The position numbers were made by a program, and so were the translations under genes. From contig JACPGM010000095.1 of NCBI GenBank assembly GCA_016188985.1, positions 1 through 34,236 of the forward strand: 34,236 nucleotides of DNA, given 5' to 3'. The stretch's first letter is position 1, and each line of letters begins with the position of its first letter. The stretch comes from Lentisphaerota bacterium (GTDB lineage Bacteria > Verrucomicrobiota > Kiritimatiellia > JAAZAB01). Below are positions 26,054-32,710 of the stretch, in pieces. Below the pieces are notes generated by a model. It was not told where the DNA came from and searched no databases. It saw only the letters and a list, made by a program, of their open reading frames with translations.

Positions 26054-26099
26054 CTTCTTGCCAGCGGGTAGAGTTAGACTTGTAACTGTGGTCGGCCCT

Positions 26100-26513
26100 C
26101 TACACTTTTTTGGTTTCAAGCCCAGCGCGCTTTGCGGCCGCAAGTTGCCGCTTGTCGGACGAGACAAACAAGTCAGCGCCCCATTCGAGCGCGCAGGCGA
26201 TATGCAGTGCGTCCAACGCGCGTACCGGGCTTGCCTCAAGGATGTTAATGGATGAGCCAATGACCGATGCCGTCAGGTTAATCATGTCCGCGTCGCGGAC
26301 ATCCTCGAGCAGGCGGCGTTTTGCGGAAGCATATTCATCTGGTGTGAGCATGCGCTCGCGTCGGCGGCGGTTAAGGGCTGATATGATCTCTGGTACGCAA
26401 AGGACACTCAGGCCCAGTGCCGTGGCGGCGGTACAGGTTGCCTCCGCCTTGTCACTGCCGGCCTCATCAATAAGACGTTTTGCGAACGAGGAGGAATCAA
26501 GATAGGCCTTCAC
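26100..26513 (-). CDS. PIN-domain ribonuclease toxin (VapC type)
   Basis: 137 residues starting at GTG 26513, inside the 3' end of the antitoxin gene (17-bp overlap). The PIN acidic residues are visible: D6 in AYLDSSSF, E42 in VPEIISAL, D101 in RALDALHIACAL and D120 in VSSDKRQ. VapC toxins are Mg-dependent endoribonucleases acting on tRNA or rRNA. All four acidic residues are intact, so the toxin is probably active. It is paired with a Phd-type rather than VapB-type antitoxin, a common mix in type II modules. Confidence 0.9.
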   Translation of the reverse strand: MKAYLDSSSFAKRLIDEAGSDKAEATCTAATALGLSVLCVPEIISALNRRRRERMLTPDEYASAKRRLLEDVRDADMINLTASVIGSSINILEASPVRALDALHIACALEWGADLFVSSDKRQLAAAKRAGLETKKV

Positions 26514-26736
26514 GTTTCCGTTCCTCCAAAATGGCAGAAGCCAGACCAGCGCCTTTGGTCGAGAGACGGAGGGCGGGTTGCTTCCATGACGGCTGCGAGT
26601 TCTCCTGACTCGCAACGGGCGAGACCTCGGCAATGGGCCGTCCATGTCGCAGGACGAGGATTGTCTCGCCATGTTCAACCTGGGTCAGCATACCGGAGGC
26701 ATGACTGCGAAATTCCGTCAGAGTGACTGTTTTCAT
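26497..26736 (-). CDS. Phd/YefM-family antitoxin
   Basis: 79 residues. The N-terminal DNA-binding part MKTVTLTEFRSHASGMLTQVEHGETILVLRHGRPIAEVSP is typical of Phd/YefM antitoxins. The C-terminal LRLSTKGAGLASAILEERKREGLS would wrap and neutralise the downstream PIN toxin. ATG 26736 (preceded by GGAGGTGTAGG) is preferred over upstream ATGs that lie in the promoter. It overlaps vapC by 17 bp. Confidence 0.9.
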   Translation of the reverse strand: MKTVTLTEFRSHASGMLTQVEHGETILVLRHGRPIAEVSPVASQENSQPSWKQPALRLSTKGAGLASAILEERKREGLS

Positions 26737-26760
26737 TCCTACACCTCCAATCTGCACAAC

Positions 26761-26789
26761 ACCGTACAGAAGGATGTACATGCTGTCAA
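26761..26789 (-). promoter_or_regulatory. promoter and operator of the phd-vapC cassette
   Basis: On the - strand a perfect TTGACA (26789-26784) and TACGGT (26766-26761) are spaced by 17 nt. Between and overlapping them lies the palindrome GTACA-N6-TGTAC (26764-26779), a plausible binding site for autorepression by the antitoxin complex. Confidence 0.6.
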
Positions 26790-26801
26790 TGGTTGCTTTC
26801 C

Positions 26802-26860
26802 GGCCAACGCCGCGGATCGCGCGCGGCTATGCAACGTCGCGTGCATCCGGCTTGTTGGTG
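26802..26860 (-). other. attC site (downstream of the VIT-like gene)
   Basis: 59 bp. On the - strand R'' CACCAAC is followed by AAGCCGGATGCACGCG, a loop, CGCGCGATCCGCGGC, then R' GTTGGCC. The arms pair as GCCG-GAT...CGCG with a few bulges. It starts 6 bp after the VIT gene's stop. Confidence 0.8.
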
Positions 26861-26865
26861 GCCGA

Positions 26866-27342
26866 CTATTCTCCAAGGGTACTTACCCAGTCTCCTACCA
26901 AGTGGGCGATCCCGATGACAACGAGGGCGATCAGAATGTGCTCACCGGCGATTTTCCAAGGAGCTTTTCCTTGAGACTTCGCCATCGCATAACTTAGCGC
27001 CGCAAGAATCGCCATGCCCCAGACCAGACTGACCCATATGGCTGCCGAAAGAGGCAGAAGGATAACCGGCGCGGCAAACGTGAGGGCAAAGACGAACTTG
27101 GCGATGAAGGTCGCTACGGTGGCCGCCCAAATCTGCTTGGCCGTGTGGACGCTTTCCGCCTCCTCGGAGACGTGAATGCCGAGCGCATCGGAAAAGGCGT
27201 CCGCAATTGCGATAGTGAGGATGCCGCCGAGAACCACTACGCGGGAATGCGTGCCGGAATGCAGGCCCACCATCAGGCCGAGGGTTGTGATCACGGCTGA
27301 CGTCAGGCCGAACGTCATGCCGGTTCGTAAAGAGTCTTTCAT
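26866..27342 (-). CDS. VIT1/CCC1-like divalent-metal (Fe/Mn) transporter
   Basis: 158 residues, about five membrane segments. The first segment TFGLTSAVITTLGLMVGLHSG, then AIADAFSDALGIHVSEEAESVH, resemble the VIT/CCC1 helix-1 and the amphipathic segment following helix 2. These proteins move Fe2+ or Mn2+ out of the cytosol. The large cytosolic metal-binding domain of eukaryotic VIT1 is absent, as in short bacterial forms. GGAG lies 8 nt before the ATG. It is a single-gene cassette bracketed by attC sites at 27359-27418 and 26802-26860. Confidence 0.75.
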   Translation of the reverse strand: MKDSLRTGMTFGLTSAVITTLGLMVGLHSGTHSRVVVLGGILTIAIADAFSDALGIHVSEEAESVHTAKQIWAATVATFIAKFVFALTFAAPVILLPLSAAIWVSLVWGMAILAALSYAMAKSQGKAPWKIAGEHILIALVVIGIAHLVGDWVSTLGE

Positions 27343-27358
27343 ACGCCTATCTCCGGGC

Positions 27359-27418
27359 GCTTAACGTCCGGCGCGAGTGGCGCGGCTTGTCCGCGTCCAC
27401 TCGACGTTGTGGTTCGGC
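27359..27418 (-). other. attC site (textbook)
   Basis: 60 bp. On the - strand R'' GCCGAAC, 8-nt spacer, CGAGTGG(A)CGCGG, 5-nt loop ACAAG, CCGCGCCACTCG, 8-nt spacer, R' GTTAAGC. The stem is 12 perfect pairs with one extrahelical A. Symmetric spacers and a single bulged base are defining features of integrase-recognised attC. Confidence 0.93.
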
Positions 27419-27437
27419 GCAGGCCCCGCGCGCGTCT

Positions 27438-28226
27438 CTACAGTGGCCGGCCGCCTACCTGCGCCACCCACTGCCTGGTCCACTCGACGGTCTCAAGGCC
27501 AAGGTCGCATATACACGAGGCCAGGAAGATCATCCCTTCAATCCGACCTTCCTGAAGCCACTGCAAACCCTGCTCGCATTGTTTCTGCATCAGGTTCACG
27601 GGCATTGGTCGTTTTGCGCCGTAGTCCCACATGTAACAGCCGAGGAGTTTGCCACAAGAAGGCGCGACCGCTTCCGCCAAAGCAAAATTCTGTTCCAGCC
27701 GCGGCAAGTCCTCCGCTTTCCATGTCCAAAACGTCACCTTGTCGCAGAGCTCAAGATGACGCCTCACCGGGAGGCGTGTCTGGTGGTCGTAGAGCACCAC
27801 CCACAGATCGAGTTTACGATGCGCAGCGCTCAAGAGGTCGCGAACATGGCGCAGTTCATCAAGAGACAAGACGCCGATACCATCTTCCTTTCCCTCGCTC
27901 CTGAAGAAATCGTCCATCATGACACCGGTCATGTTAGACAGGCTCTGAGCCAGTTCAATGGCCTGCTCTCGATCCGCGCGCGCGGTGATCCCGCTGGCGC
28001 CGACAATTGACCACACAACCTGCCGCAATGGACGGAACGGCACGCCATACTGGACGCTTGGCGGCAGGTCCGCTTTGTTGTAGCGGACCATAACGATATT
28101 CGGGATGGCCAGGTAAAACGCCGCCTCCACCGGCGTAATCCGCGATTTCCCCGGAATGTTCCAGCCCTCATTATGACTGCCAGCATCGTGGCCCCACAAC
28201 CAGAACCGGTCGCTTACATTCGCCAT
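27438..28226 (-). CDS. uncharacterised cassette protein
   Basis: 262 residues, no signal peptide or membrane segment. The N-terminus MANVSDRFWLWGHDAGSHNEGW and the segments GVMMDDFFRSEG, LDLWVVLYDHQTRLP, CDKVTFWTWKAEDLPRLEQNF and LLGCYMWDYGAKRPMPV suggest an alpha/beta (barrel-like) enzyme with conserved Trp, His and Asp. The sequence alternates strands and helices in a TIM-barrel-like way, and MMDDFF has the look of an acidic active-site loop. I cannot name a family; a glycosidase-like role is a guess. AAGGAG precedes the ATG. It is a single-gene cassette between attC sites at 28246-28304 and 27359-27418. Confidence 0.7.
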   Translation of the reverse strand: MANVSDRFWLWGHDAGSHNEGWNIPGKSRITPVEAAFYLAIPNIVMVRYNKADLPPSVQYGVPFRPLRQVVWSIVGASGITARADREQAIELAQSLSNMTGVMMDDFFRSEGKEDGIGVLSLDELRHVRDLLSAAHRKLDLWVVLYDHQTRLPVRRHLELCDKVTFWTWKAEDLPRLEQNFALAEAVAPSCGKLLGCYMWDYGAKRPMPVNLMQKQCEQGLQWLQEGRIEGMIFLASCICDLGLETVEWTRQWVAQVGGRPL

Positions 28227-28245
28227 GACGGTGTACTCCTTTCAC

Positions 28246-28304
28246 GCCCAACGCCCGCCGTTCTCGCGCGGCTATCAACCGTCGCGGGCAACGGCTGGTT
28301 CGGC
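28246..28304 (-). other. attC site
   Basis: 59 bp. On the - strand R'' GCCGAAC and R' GTTGGGC (exact GTTRRRY). Inner arms GCCGTT...CGCG and CGCG...AACGGC pair with bulges. It begins 3 bp after the stop of the creatininase remnant. Confidence 0.85.
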
Positions 28305-28306
28305 GG

Positions 28307-28798
28307 TCATGATTCTCGTCTTTCCAGTTCGTTCCAGTCGGGGAGCGCGCCATATTTCTTCTTCCCGCTCCTGTATTCCTCAAAGGTCACGCGCCAGGAT
28401 GAACCGGCGATGCGGACGAAGTCGTCTGCTATCCTCCCGGTGACGTTCAGATTGGGCGCAAGCCACCCGTCTTTCGGGCGGTGTTCGGCAAGCAGGCGCC
28501 CCGCGGCGCAACCGAGGTTCCGGACCTGGGACTCGACAATCTCCTTGCCGTCGTCGTGGAACTCCGGAATCTCCTGAATGTGCCACGCGAAGGGCGGAGC
28601 AACAATGCCGCCATGTTTTTTGGCGGCCGCCTCCACCAGCGCGTAGGCCTTGAGCCAGTCCAATCCCAATGCGTTGTACGCTCCGTGAGGCTCGGCCAGA
28701 CCGTAGGCCATCCAGCACAACGGGAACCGGTCCCGCGCCGCAATGAATTCATGCGGCAGCATTTCCTCCCATCGGGCGGTCGCCTCTTTCACGCTCAT
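28307..28798 (-). pseudogene. internally deleted creatininase-family gene
   Basis: 163-residue open frame. The first roughly 75 residues (LPHEFIAARDRFPLCWMAYGLAEPHGAYNALGLDWLKA..., GGIVAPPFAWHIQEIPEF) align with the creatininase N-terminus, with E and H of the ExH metal motif in AEPHG. Then HDDGKEIVESQVRNLGCAAGRLLAEH resembles the helical C-terminal part of this family. The central GHxGN-type and WE/DHA metal-binding segments are absent. The family is normally 230-260 residues. An in-frame deletion of about 80-100 residues is inferred, and activity is unlikely. AAGGA lies next to the first ATG, so GTG 28792 may be the real start. It could instead be a divergent short protein. Confidence 0.55.
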
Positions 28799-28815
28799 TC
28801 CTTCTCGCCTGCGGG

Positions 28816-28871
28816 CGGGTCAGGCTAAGCCCGGCGACTGCTGGGCGAAAGCCTGAACCCGATTGTTGGCC
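28816..28871 (-). other. attC remnant lacking a recognisable R' box
   Basis: On the - strand GGCCAAC (28871-28865) is followed by AAT and the stem CGGGT(T)CAGGCT / AGCCTGACCCG, 11 pairs with one extrahelical T, plus an inner GCCC/GGGC pair. The expected GTTRRRY after the second arm is replaced by CCCGCAGGCG. It is downstream of the YoeB gene. Confidence 0.65.
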
Positions 28872-28942
28872 GAATCATCTGTACGCTTCCTTTCGGTCGT
28901 CTATCGTCAGGAATTTCGTTCCCGTCGCAGTCGGGCACCCGA

Positions 28943-29206
28943 TCATTCATAATGGGTCCACATCCGGATAATTTTGACTGTCTTGATGCGGTCCAAGACT
29001 TGATACACAAGGCGGTGCTGGATATTGATGCGCCTTGAGCAGGCGCCCGAAAGATCACCGAGGAGTTTTTCGTAGGGCGGAGGATTCTGATAGGGGTTTA
29101 TTGACAGAATATCAAGAATCCTTTGCGCTTGGGGTTTCAAGCTGGAGGATGCCAGTTTTTTTGCATCCTTTTTGGCCTGCGTGGTGAAGACGAGCGTCCA
29201 GTTCAC
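28943..29206 (-). CDS. YoeB/Txe-family ribosome-dependent mRNA interferase toxin
   Basis: 87 residues from GTG 29206. The family motif L..LSGACSRRINIQHRLVYQV (about residues 49-69) and the C-terminal MWTHYE place it in Txe/YoeB. These toxins cleave mRNA in the ribosome and are bound by YefM. The aromatic before SRRIN is Cys here instead of the usual Tyr/Trp, which may weaken activity. The upstream antitoxin gene is disrupted (see 29203-29300), leaving this toxin without an evident partner. A GTGA overlap with the remnant antitoxin stop supports the GTG start. AAGGAG lies just upstream. Confidence 0.85.
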   Translation of the reverse strand: MNWTLVFTTQAKKDAKKLASSSLKPQAQRILDILSINPYQNPPPYEKLLGDLSGACSRRINIQHRLVYQVLDRIKTVKIIRMWTHYE

Positions 29207-29300
29207 CAATCAAGCTCCTTGTCGCATCATGAGAGGCCGTGACTTCATCAAGCAATGTGTAGAGCTTTTTGCGTGCTTCAGTGGCAGTTAGGGTTGTCAT
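29203..29300 (-). pseudogene. YefM antitoxin gene with internal deletion
   Basis: The start is intact: ATG 29300 with AAGGAG upstream encodes MTTLTATEARKKLYTLLDEV, the canonical YefM N-terminus. After about 27 codons it leaves the family. In another frame, immediately before the toxin start, the DNA reads CDKELDW followed by TGA (29205-29203), exactly the kind of C-terminus that antitoxins use with a GTGA overlap. Only about 98 bp separate the antitoxin start and the toxin start, versus about 250 expected. About 150 bp of the middle are therefore missing, and the frame is broken. Read without the deletion frame, a 62-residue run-on peptide results. Confidence 0.75.
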
Positions 29301-29317
29301 CCCGTCATTCTCCTTTT

Positions 29318-29355
29318 GTACGATATAACGTACGCCACATAGAATAGCCCGTCAA
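29318..29355 (-). promoter_or_regulatory. promoter and operator of the yefM-yoeB cassette
   Basis: On the - strand TTGACG (29355-29350) lies upstream of the perfect palindrome GTACG-TTATAT-CGTAC (29333-29318), with a TACGTT at 17-nt spacing. YefM operators contain TGTACA-type cores, and TTGTACG is close. The control region is intact although the antitoxin is not. Confidence 0.5.
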
Positions 29356-29387
29356 TCTCATTTTTTCGCGGGATCAATATTCTCTTG

Positions 29388-29456
29388 TCCGAACGCCCGG
29401 CGTGAACCTTGAGGGGAATCACCACGGGTCAGCGATCAGGTACTACGCCGTTGTTC
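29388..29456 (-). other. probable attC site overlapping a gene end
   Basis: 69 bp. On the - strand GAACAAC ... GTTCGGA. Arms GGCGT, ACC, TGA pair with TCA, GGT, ACGCC through small bulges. It overlaps the last 28 bp of the 91-residue gene (stop at 29429), as often seen in cassettes. The R'' box is imperfect. Confidence 0.6.
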
Positions 29457-29704
29457 TGCGTCCCATCCCAGCTTTCTTTCCAGTTCTTTGAGAAATGGTT
29501 GTCCGGCAATTCGAGATGTAGTATGGCTCCGTTGTCGAAGTGGATCATCAGCCCGGTGGTGATAGCGCTCCATTCCTCCTTCGGGTAGTCAGGAGCGTAT
29601 TCCCCGTGCGCGGCGACGATCACGATTCTTCCCGCTTGACCGTGATAGAAGACACGTTCGCCGACATGGATTTCGGTCCCATCATCATATTTCTGGCGGC
29701 TCAT
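29429..29704 (-). CDS. small cassette protein, function unknown
   Basis: 91 residues: MSRQKYDDGTEIHVGERVFYHGQAGRIV followed by EYAPDYPKEEWSAITTGLMIHFDNGAILHLELPD. This is an SH3-like beta-barrel pattern (short strands, Gly turns, conserved DGT.I.VGDRV.Y.G..G.IV start). I do not recall a named family, but small soluble proteins of this kind are frequent integron cargo, and immunity or regulatory roles have been suggested for similar proteins. GGAAGAAG precedes the ATG, 10 bp from the end of the upstream attC. Its 3' end runs into the next attC. Confidence 0.7.
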   Translation of the reverse strand: MSRQKYDDGTEIHVGERVFYHGQAGRIVIVAAHGEYAPDYPKEEWSAITTGLMIHFDNGAILHLELPDNHFSKNWKESWDGTQNNGVVPDR

Positions 29705-29713
29705 ACTTCTTCC

Positions 29714-29777
29714 GCCGAACGCCAGCGTTGAGGCTGAGGCGCGCCGTCCGCCGATAGCCTCCGACGCTTGGTTCGGT
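29714..29777 (-). other. attC site
   Basis: 64 bp. On the - strand R'' ACCGAAC and R' GTTCGGC. Arms AGCGT..AGGCT and AGCCT..ACGCT pair, with a bulge of unequal length (CGG versus CA) and a 20-nt central loop. It begins 4 bp after the ACP-like gene's stop. Confidence 0.85.
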
Positions 29778-29781
29778 CGTC

Positions 29782-30390
29782 CTATTGCTGATTCATTCTC
29801 TCGGCCTGTTTCCTCTTCATGTCGTCAGCCATTGCAGGTGGCAGCGCAATGACGGCAGCTTTGGCCTTCAGGGCATCTCTTTCAGAATCAGCCATTGTGC
29901 GGCCAAGTTTCTGTTCCATGCTTTGCGCCAGGACCTCGAAGCTGGGTACAAACACCAGCACGTAGCCTTTCGGATTGGGGCGTTTGCTCAGTTCCGCGTA
30001 GGGACCGACTTGTGCTTCACGAAGCGTGCCGTCATCCGATTCCTGCGGTGCATTATGGCGCCTTCGCTGTCCTTTCGGAGAGGAGGCCGCTACGCCCGCA
30101 AACTCATGCAGAGTGAGATGCTCAGCCAAGTTCTGATCAGGGGATGTCCCGGCGGCTTTGGCAAGGTCACTATCTTGGATTGTGATACCCATCTTGTCTT
30201 CGACTGTCATCGTGATCTCGACTACATCGAGATCGTCCGCGCCCAGGGCAGAGAATGTGCTTGTCAGCGTCATCTCCGCTGGCGCCTTGTTCAGTTGCTC
30301 AGCGGCTATTCTCTGAATATCGGACAGTAGCGGGTTTCTCCCACATCCGGTGATTAGAAGAAAGAGGGCAATATGCGTTATGTATTTCAT
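29782..30390 (-). CDS. lipoprotein with an acyl-carrier-protein-like domain lacking the phosphopantetheine serine
   Basis: 202 residues. The signal peptide ends in LLITGC, so Cys16 should be lipidated. Residues about 20-100 have the full ACP helix pattern: IQRIAAEQLNKAPAEMTLTSTFSALGADDLDVVEITMTVEDKMGITIQDSDL, then LTLHEFAGV. ACPs carry phosphopantetheine on the Ser of the DSL motif; here it is DDL, with Asp53 in its place, so it cannot be charged in the usual way. Residues about 105-202 are a hydrophilic domain of unknown type (KGYVLVFVPSFEVLAQSMEQKLGRTMADSERDALKAKAAVIAL). The lipid anchor puts an ACP fold outside the cytosol. No function is known. It is a single-gene cassette between attC sites. 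Confidence 0.8.
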   Translation of the reverse strand: MKYITHIALFLLITGCGRNPLLSDIQRIAAEQLNKAPAEMTLTSTFSALGADDLDVVEITMTVEDKMGITIQDSDLAKAAGTSPDQNLAEHLTLHEFAGVAASSPKGQRRRHNAPQESDDGTLREAQVGPYAELSKRPNPKGYVLVFVPSFEVLAQSMEQKLGRTMADSERDALKAKAAVIALPPAMADDMKRKQAERMNQQ

Positions 30391-30400
30391 GTCTCTAGTG

Positions 30401-30451
30401 GCCGAACGTAGGTCAGGCGCGCGGAGCGTGGCCGGCGCCTACTGGTTCGGG
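30401..30451 (-). other. attC site (short)
   Basis: 51 bp. On the - strand R'' CCCGAAC and R' GTTCGGC. Arms GTAGG/CCTAC and an alternative AGGCGC/GCGCCT pairing fold the interior. It begins 2 bp after the creatininase-like gene's stop. Confidence 0.75.
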
Positions 30452-30452
30452 G

Positions 30453-31214
30453 TCATATGCTCCACCAATAGGGCGGACAGATTCCAGGCAGATTCAACGT
30501 GCGCTTCTCCTCCGGCAATGTTGCCAACAATTCTTTCGCTTTCCTGCCGATGGCTTCTGCCGCAAGCTCAACATTGCGGCGCCCTACCTCGGCCGAAGCA
30601 TGCTTGCGGGGATCTAACCCGCCGATACCGTCTGGCGGCTGCATGTTCGGAGCAAGCGGGCCTTTACCCAATTCCGCTATGTCCACGAGTTCCGGATAAA
30701 AAAACAGCATATTTGACGTTTCCCACTTGGCCGCATGGTCGGAATCCGATTCTTCGCACCGACTCAGGGTCATTTCCCACAGGCCGATGCCGGTGATCGT
30801 GCCGTCGGCAACAACCGGTTCCAATGCCCGGTTGATCCATGCGATCTGTTGCATAACATTATGGCCTGACACGCCTATGATGACCCGTGTCCCCATTGCC
30901 TTGATCCGATTGAATAGGGCTGTAAGCATGGCGATTTTCCAGTCGTCCTCGTCTGGGTGCAGAGCTTTGCTCCCTTTGACGTGGCGAGAGTATGGAAAAT
31001 AGACCGGCGGATACACGACCCCGCCGAATTGTTCCGCGCACTTGACCAGGATGGCGTGCGCTTTCATCGCGTCGTTGCCCAGTGGCAGGTGCCTGCCGTG
31101 CCATTCGATCAGGCCAAAAGGCACATAGACAACCGGGAACAAGCGCAGCGCCTCCTCCAATTGGCGAGGGCGTAGATACTGCAACTGAACCGCAGAAGGT
31201 AAATGATTATCCAA
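30453..31214 (-). CDS. creatininase-family amidohydrolase
   Basis: 253 residues, full length for the family. Metal ligands are recognisable: E38 and H40 in GLIEWHGRHLPLGNDAMKAH, the Asp in that same stretch, the histidine in VSGHNVMQQ (about 115-117), and the late Glu in HAAKWETSNMLFF. The family hydrolyses cyclic amides or formamides (creatinine, or in cofactor pathways related N-formyl compounds) with two metals (Zn/Mn). The specific substrate cannot be called. The start codon is TTG 31214, with GAGG about 9 nt upstream. An internally deleted relative lies 2 kb away in the same array. Confidence 0.85.
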   Translation of the reverse strand: MDNHLPSAVQLQYLRPRQLEEALRLFPVVYVPFGLIEWHGRHLPLGNDAMKAHAILVKCAEQFGGVVYPPVYFPYSRHVKGSKALHPDEDDWKIAMLTALFNRIKAMGTRVIIGVSGHNVMQQIAWINRALEPVVADGTITGIGLWEMTLSRCEESDSDHAAKWETSNMLFFYPELVDIAELGKGPLAPNMQPPDGIGGLDPRKHASAEVGRRNVELAAEAIGRKAKELLATLPEEKRTLNLPGICPPYWWSI

Positions 31215-31231
31215 CGATCTTTGCCTCGTTA

Positions 31232-31246
31232 ACCCAACGGTTCGCC
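31232..31246 (-). other. collapsed attC (R'' and R' boxes separated by one base)
   Basis: On the - strand GGCGAAC, then C, then GTTGGGT (exact GTTRRRY). It lies 6 bp after the ZIP gene's stop, precisely where an attC is expected, but the hairpin is missing. Confidence 0.6.
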
Positions 31247-31252
31247 GTGTGT

Positions 31253-32155
31253 TTATTGCTTCATCAACAACAGGCTCAAAGCCATCACCAGCATGCCTGC
31301 CACCAGTCCGAACAGACTGTCATGACCTTTTCCGTAGGCCCTGCTTGTAGGAAGCAGTTCATCCAGGCTGATGTACACCATGATGCCCGCCACACCCCCG
31401 AAAAGGATGCCCATCACCTCCGACGGAATCACCCCGGTGTTGCCTCCCAGGAACAACCGGATTACAAGGTATCCAATGCCGGCCCCGACCGGCTCGGCCA
31501 GTCCGCTGAGCACAGAGAAGAAAAACGCTTTCCGCCGCCTCCCTGTGGCGTAGAAGATCGGGACGGATACGCTGATCCCTTCGGGTATGTTGTGAAGCGC
31601 AATCGCCACGGCGATGGCCACGCCCAGGCTTGGGTCCTCCAGGGCAGCCAGAAAGGTGGCCAATCCTTCGGGGAAGTTGTGAATTCCTATTGCCAGCGCC
31701 GTGAACAACCCCATCCGCATGAGCTTATGATGATCATGGCCGTGATCGTGAATGCCTTCACGCTTCACAGGCAATGCCGCCACGGACTCGAAGCGCGGGA
31801 TCGGTGCGGATGGATCGTGGAGCGGCAAAGTCTCAGTTTCCGCGTGGGTCTCGTGGGGGTTCGCGGCGGACGGTATCAGGTTGTCGATGAGTCCGATCAG
31901 CAGCATCCCGCCAAAGAAGGCGGCCGCATTGACCCAATGTCCCTCGTAATTCCCGTAACGTTCTACGAGCGCCGCGACGCCCTTGGAGAATATCTCCACG
32001 AATGAAACATAGAGCATCACGCCCGCCGAAAACCCCGTTGCTACCGATAGAAATCGGTAGTTCGTTCTCTTTGCCGTGAACGCCATGATACTGCCGATCC
32101 CGGTTGCCATCCCTGCAAACACGGTCAGGCCGAATGCAACCACCACCTCGTTCAC
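31253..32155 (-). CDS. ZIP-family zinc/divalent-metal transporter (ZupT-like)
   Basis: 300 residues, eight membrane segments. The paired metal-site motifs are [12 protein letters not shown] (about 176-187) and [11 protein letters not shown] (about 205-215), diagnostic of ZIP transporters, and a histidine-rich loop HDHGHDHHK lies just before (about 152-160). It imports Zn2+ and possibly Fe2+/Mn2+ into the cytosol. The start is GTG 32155 with AAGGA at good spacing. It is cassette cargo, and the same array carries a VIT/CCC1-like metal exporter. Confidence 0.92.
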   Translation of the reverse strand: MNEVVVAFGLTVFAGMATGIGSIMAFTAKRTNYRFLSVATGFSAGVMLYVSFVEIFSKGVAALVERYGNYEGHWVNAAAFFGGMLLIGLIDNLIPSAANPHETHAETETLPLHDPSAPIPRFESVAALPVKREGIHDHGHDHHKLMRMGLFTALAIGIHNFPEGLATFLAALEDPSLGVAIAVAIALHNIPEGISVSVPIFYATGRRRKAFFFSVLSGLAEPVGAGIGYLVIRLFLGGNTGVIPSEVMGILFGGVAGIMVYISLDELLPTSRAYGKGHDSLFGLVAGMLVMALSLLLMKQ

Positions 32156-32172
32156 GATAAATCCTTTCTACA

Positions 32173-32242
32173 GGCCAACGTTACCAATGAGGTGCTGTGA
32201 GCCCGTCACGGGCGAGCAGTCACCTCAATTGGCTTGTTGTGT
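32173..32242 (-). other. attC site (textbook, two extrahelical bases)
   Basis: 70 bp. On the - strand ACACAAC, AAG, then CCAAT(T)GAGGTG(A)CTG pairing with CAGCACCTCATTGG over 14 bp with two extrahelical bases, an inner GCCC/GGGC pair in the terminal loop, then GTTGGCC. It overlaps the last 18 bp of the 155-residue gene. Confidence 0.92.
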
Positions 32243-32692
32243 GTCCTTGATCATTTGCTCAATCAACCGGTTTCCGTCTTCATAGATTCGGTTCGCGGCT
32301 TCGATTTGCTGCGGATCCCCTTCAATGTCCATGGGTATCATATGAGGAAGCGATAAGTTCGTTCCAACCATTTCCCGCCAGTGGATGTATCTGTTCACCG
32401 CTTCATCCATTTGCTTGCGGACACGGGGATTTATGAAAACGCACTGACGCCATTCAGGGCTATTCTTGATCCGGGCAACGTTAACCATATCACCGTAGAG
32501 CAGATGCTCAAGCAGGGGTGTGGCAGGAGTCCGTTCCTGCGTTAGTTTGGTTAACGCAGCAATATGACAGATCGCTTGGTAGCTGGCGTTGGCTGCCAAC
32601 GCGTTGATGGCCTTAGTTTGCCAACCGATAATAAACGTGCCAACAAGAAGCAGCGAAACAAGTGCGACCGCGACTATTCGTTGCTTCTTCAT
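32225..32692 (-). CDS. membrane-anchored cassette protein, function unknown
   Basis: 155 residues. One N-terminal membrane segment (MKKQRIVAVALVSLLLVGTFIIGW) is followed by a polar, helical domain with several Cys and Arg (ICHIAALTKL; EWRQCVFINPRVRKQMDEAVNRYIHWREM; IEAANRIYEDGNRLIEQMIKDTQQ). The ATG at 32692 is preferred; ATG 32704 lies between it and the nucleotidyltransferase stop. No attC separates it from the nucleotidyltransferase gene 18 bp upstream, so both may belong to one cassette. The stop lies inside an attC. Confidence 0.65.
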   Translation of the reverse strand: MKKQRIVAVALVSLLLVGTFIIGWQTKAINALAANASYQAICHIAALTKLTQERTPATPLLEHLLYGDMVNVARIKNSPEWRQCVFINPRVRKQMDEAVNRYIHWREMVGTNLSLPHMIPMDIEGDPQQIEAANRIYEDGNRLIEQMIKDTQQAN

Positions 32693-32710
32693 ATCACTCA
32701 ACATGGCAAA

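Noticed and set aside
26054-26099. GTTAGAC/GTCTAAC between vapC and the small membrane gene considered as attC
   Set aside because: Only one good box, and no second box or hairpin fits in the 46-bp gap.
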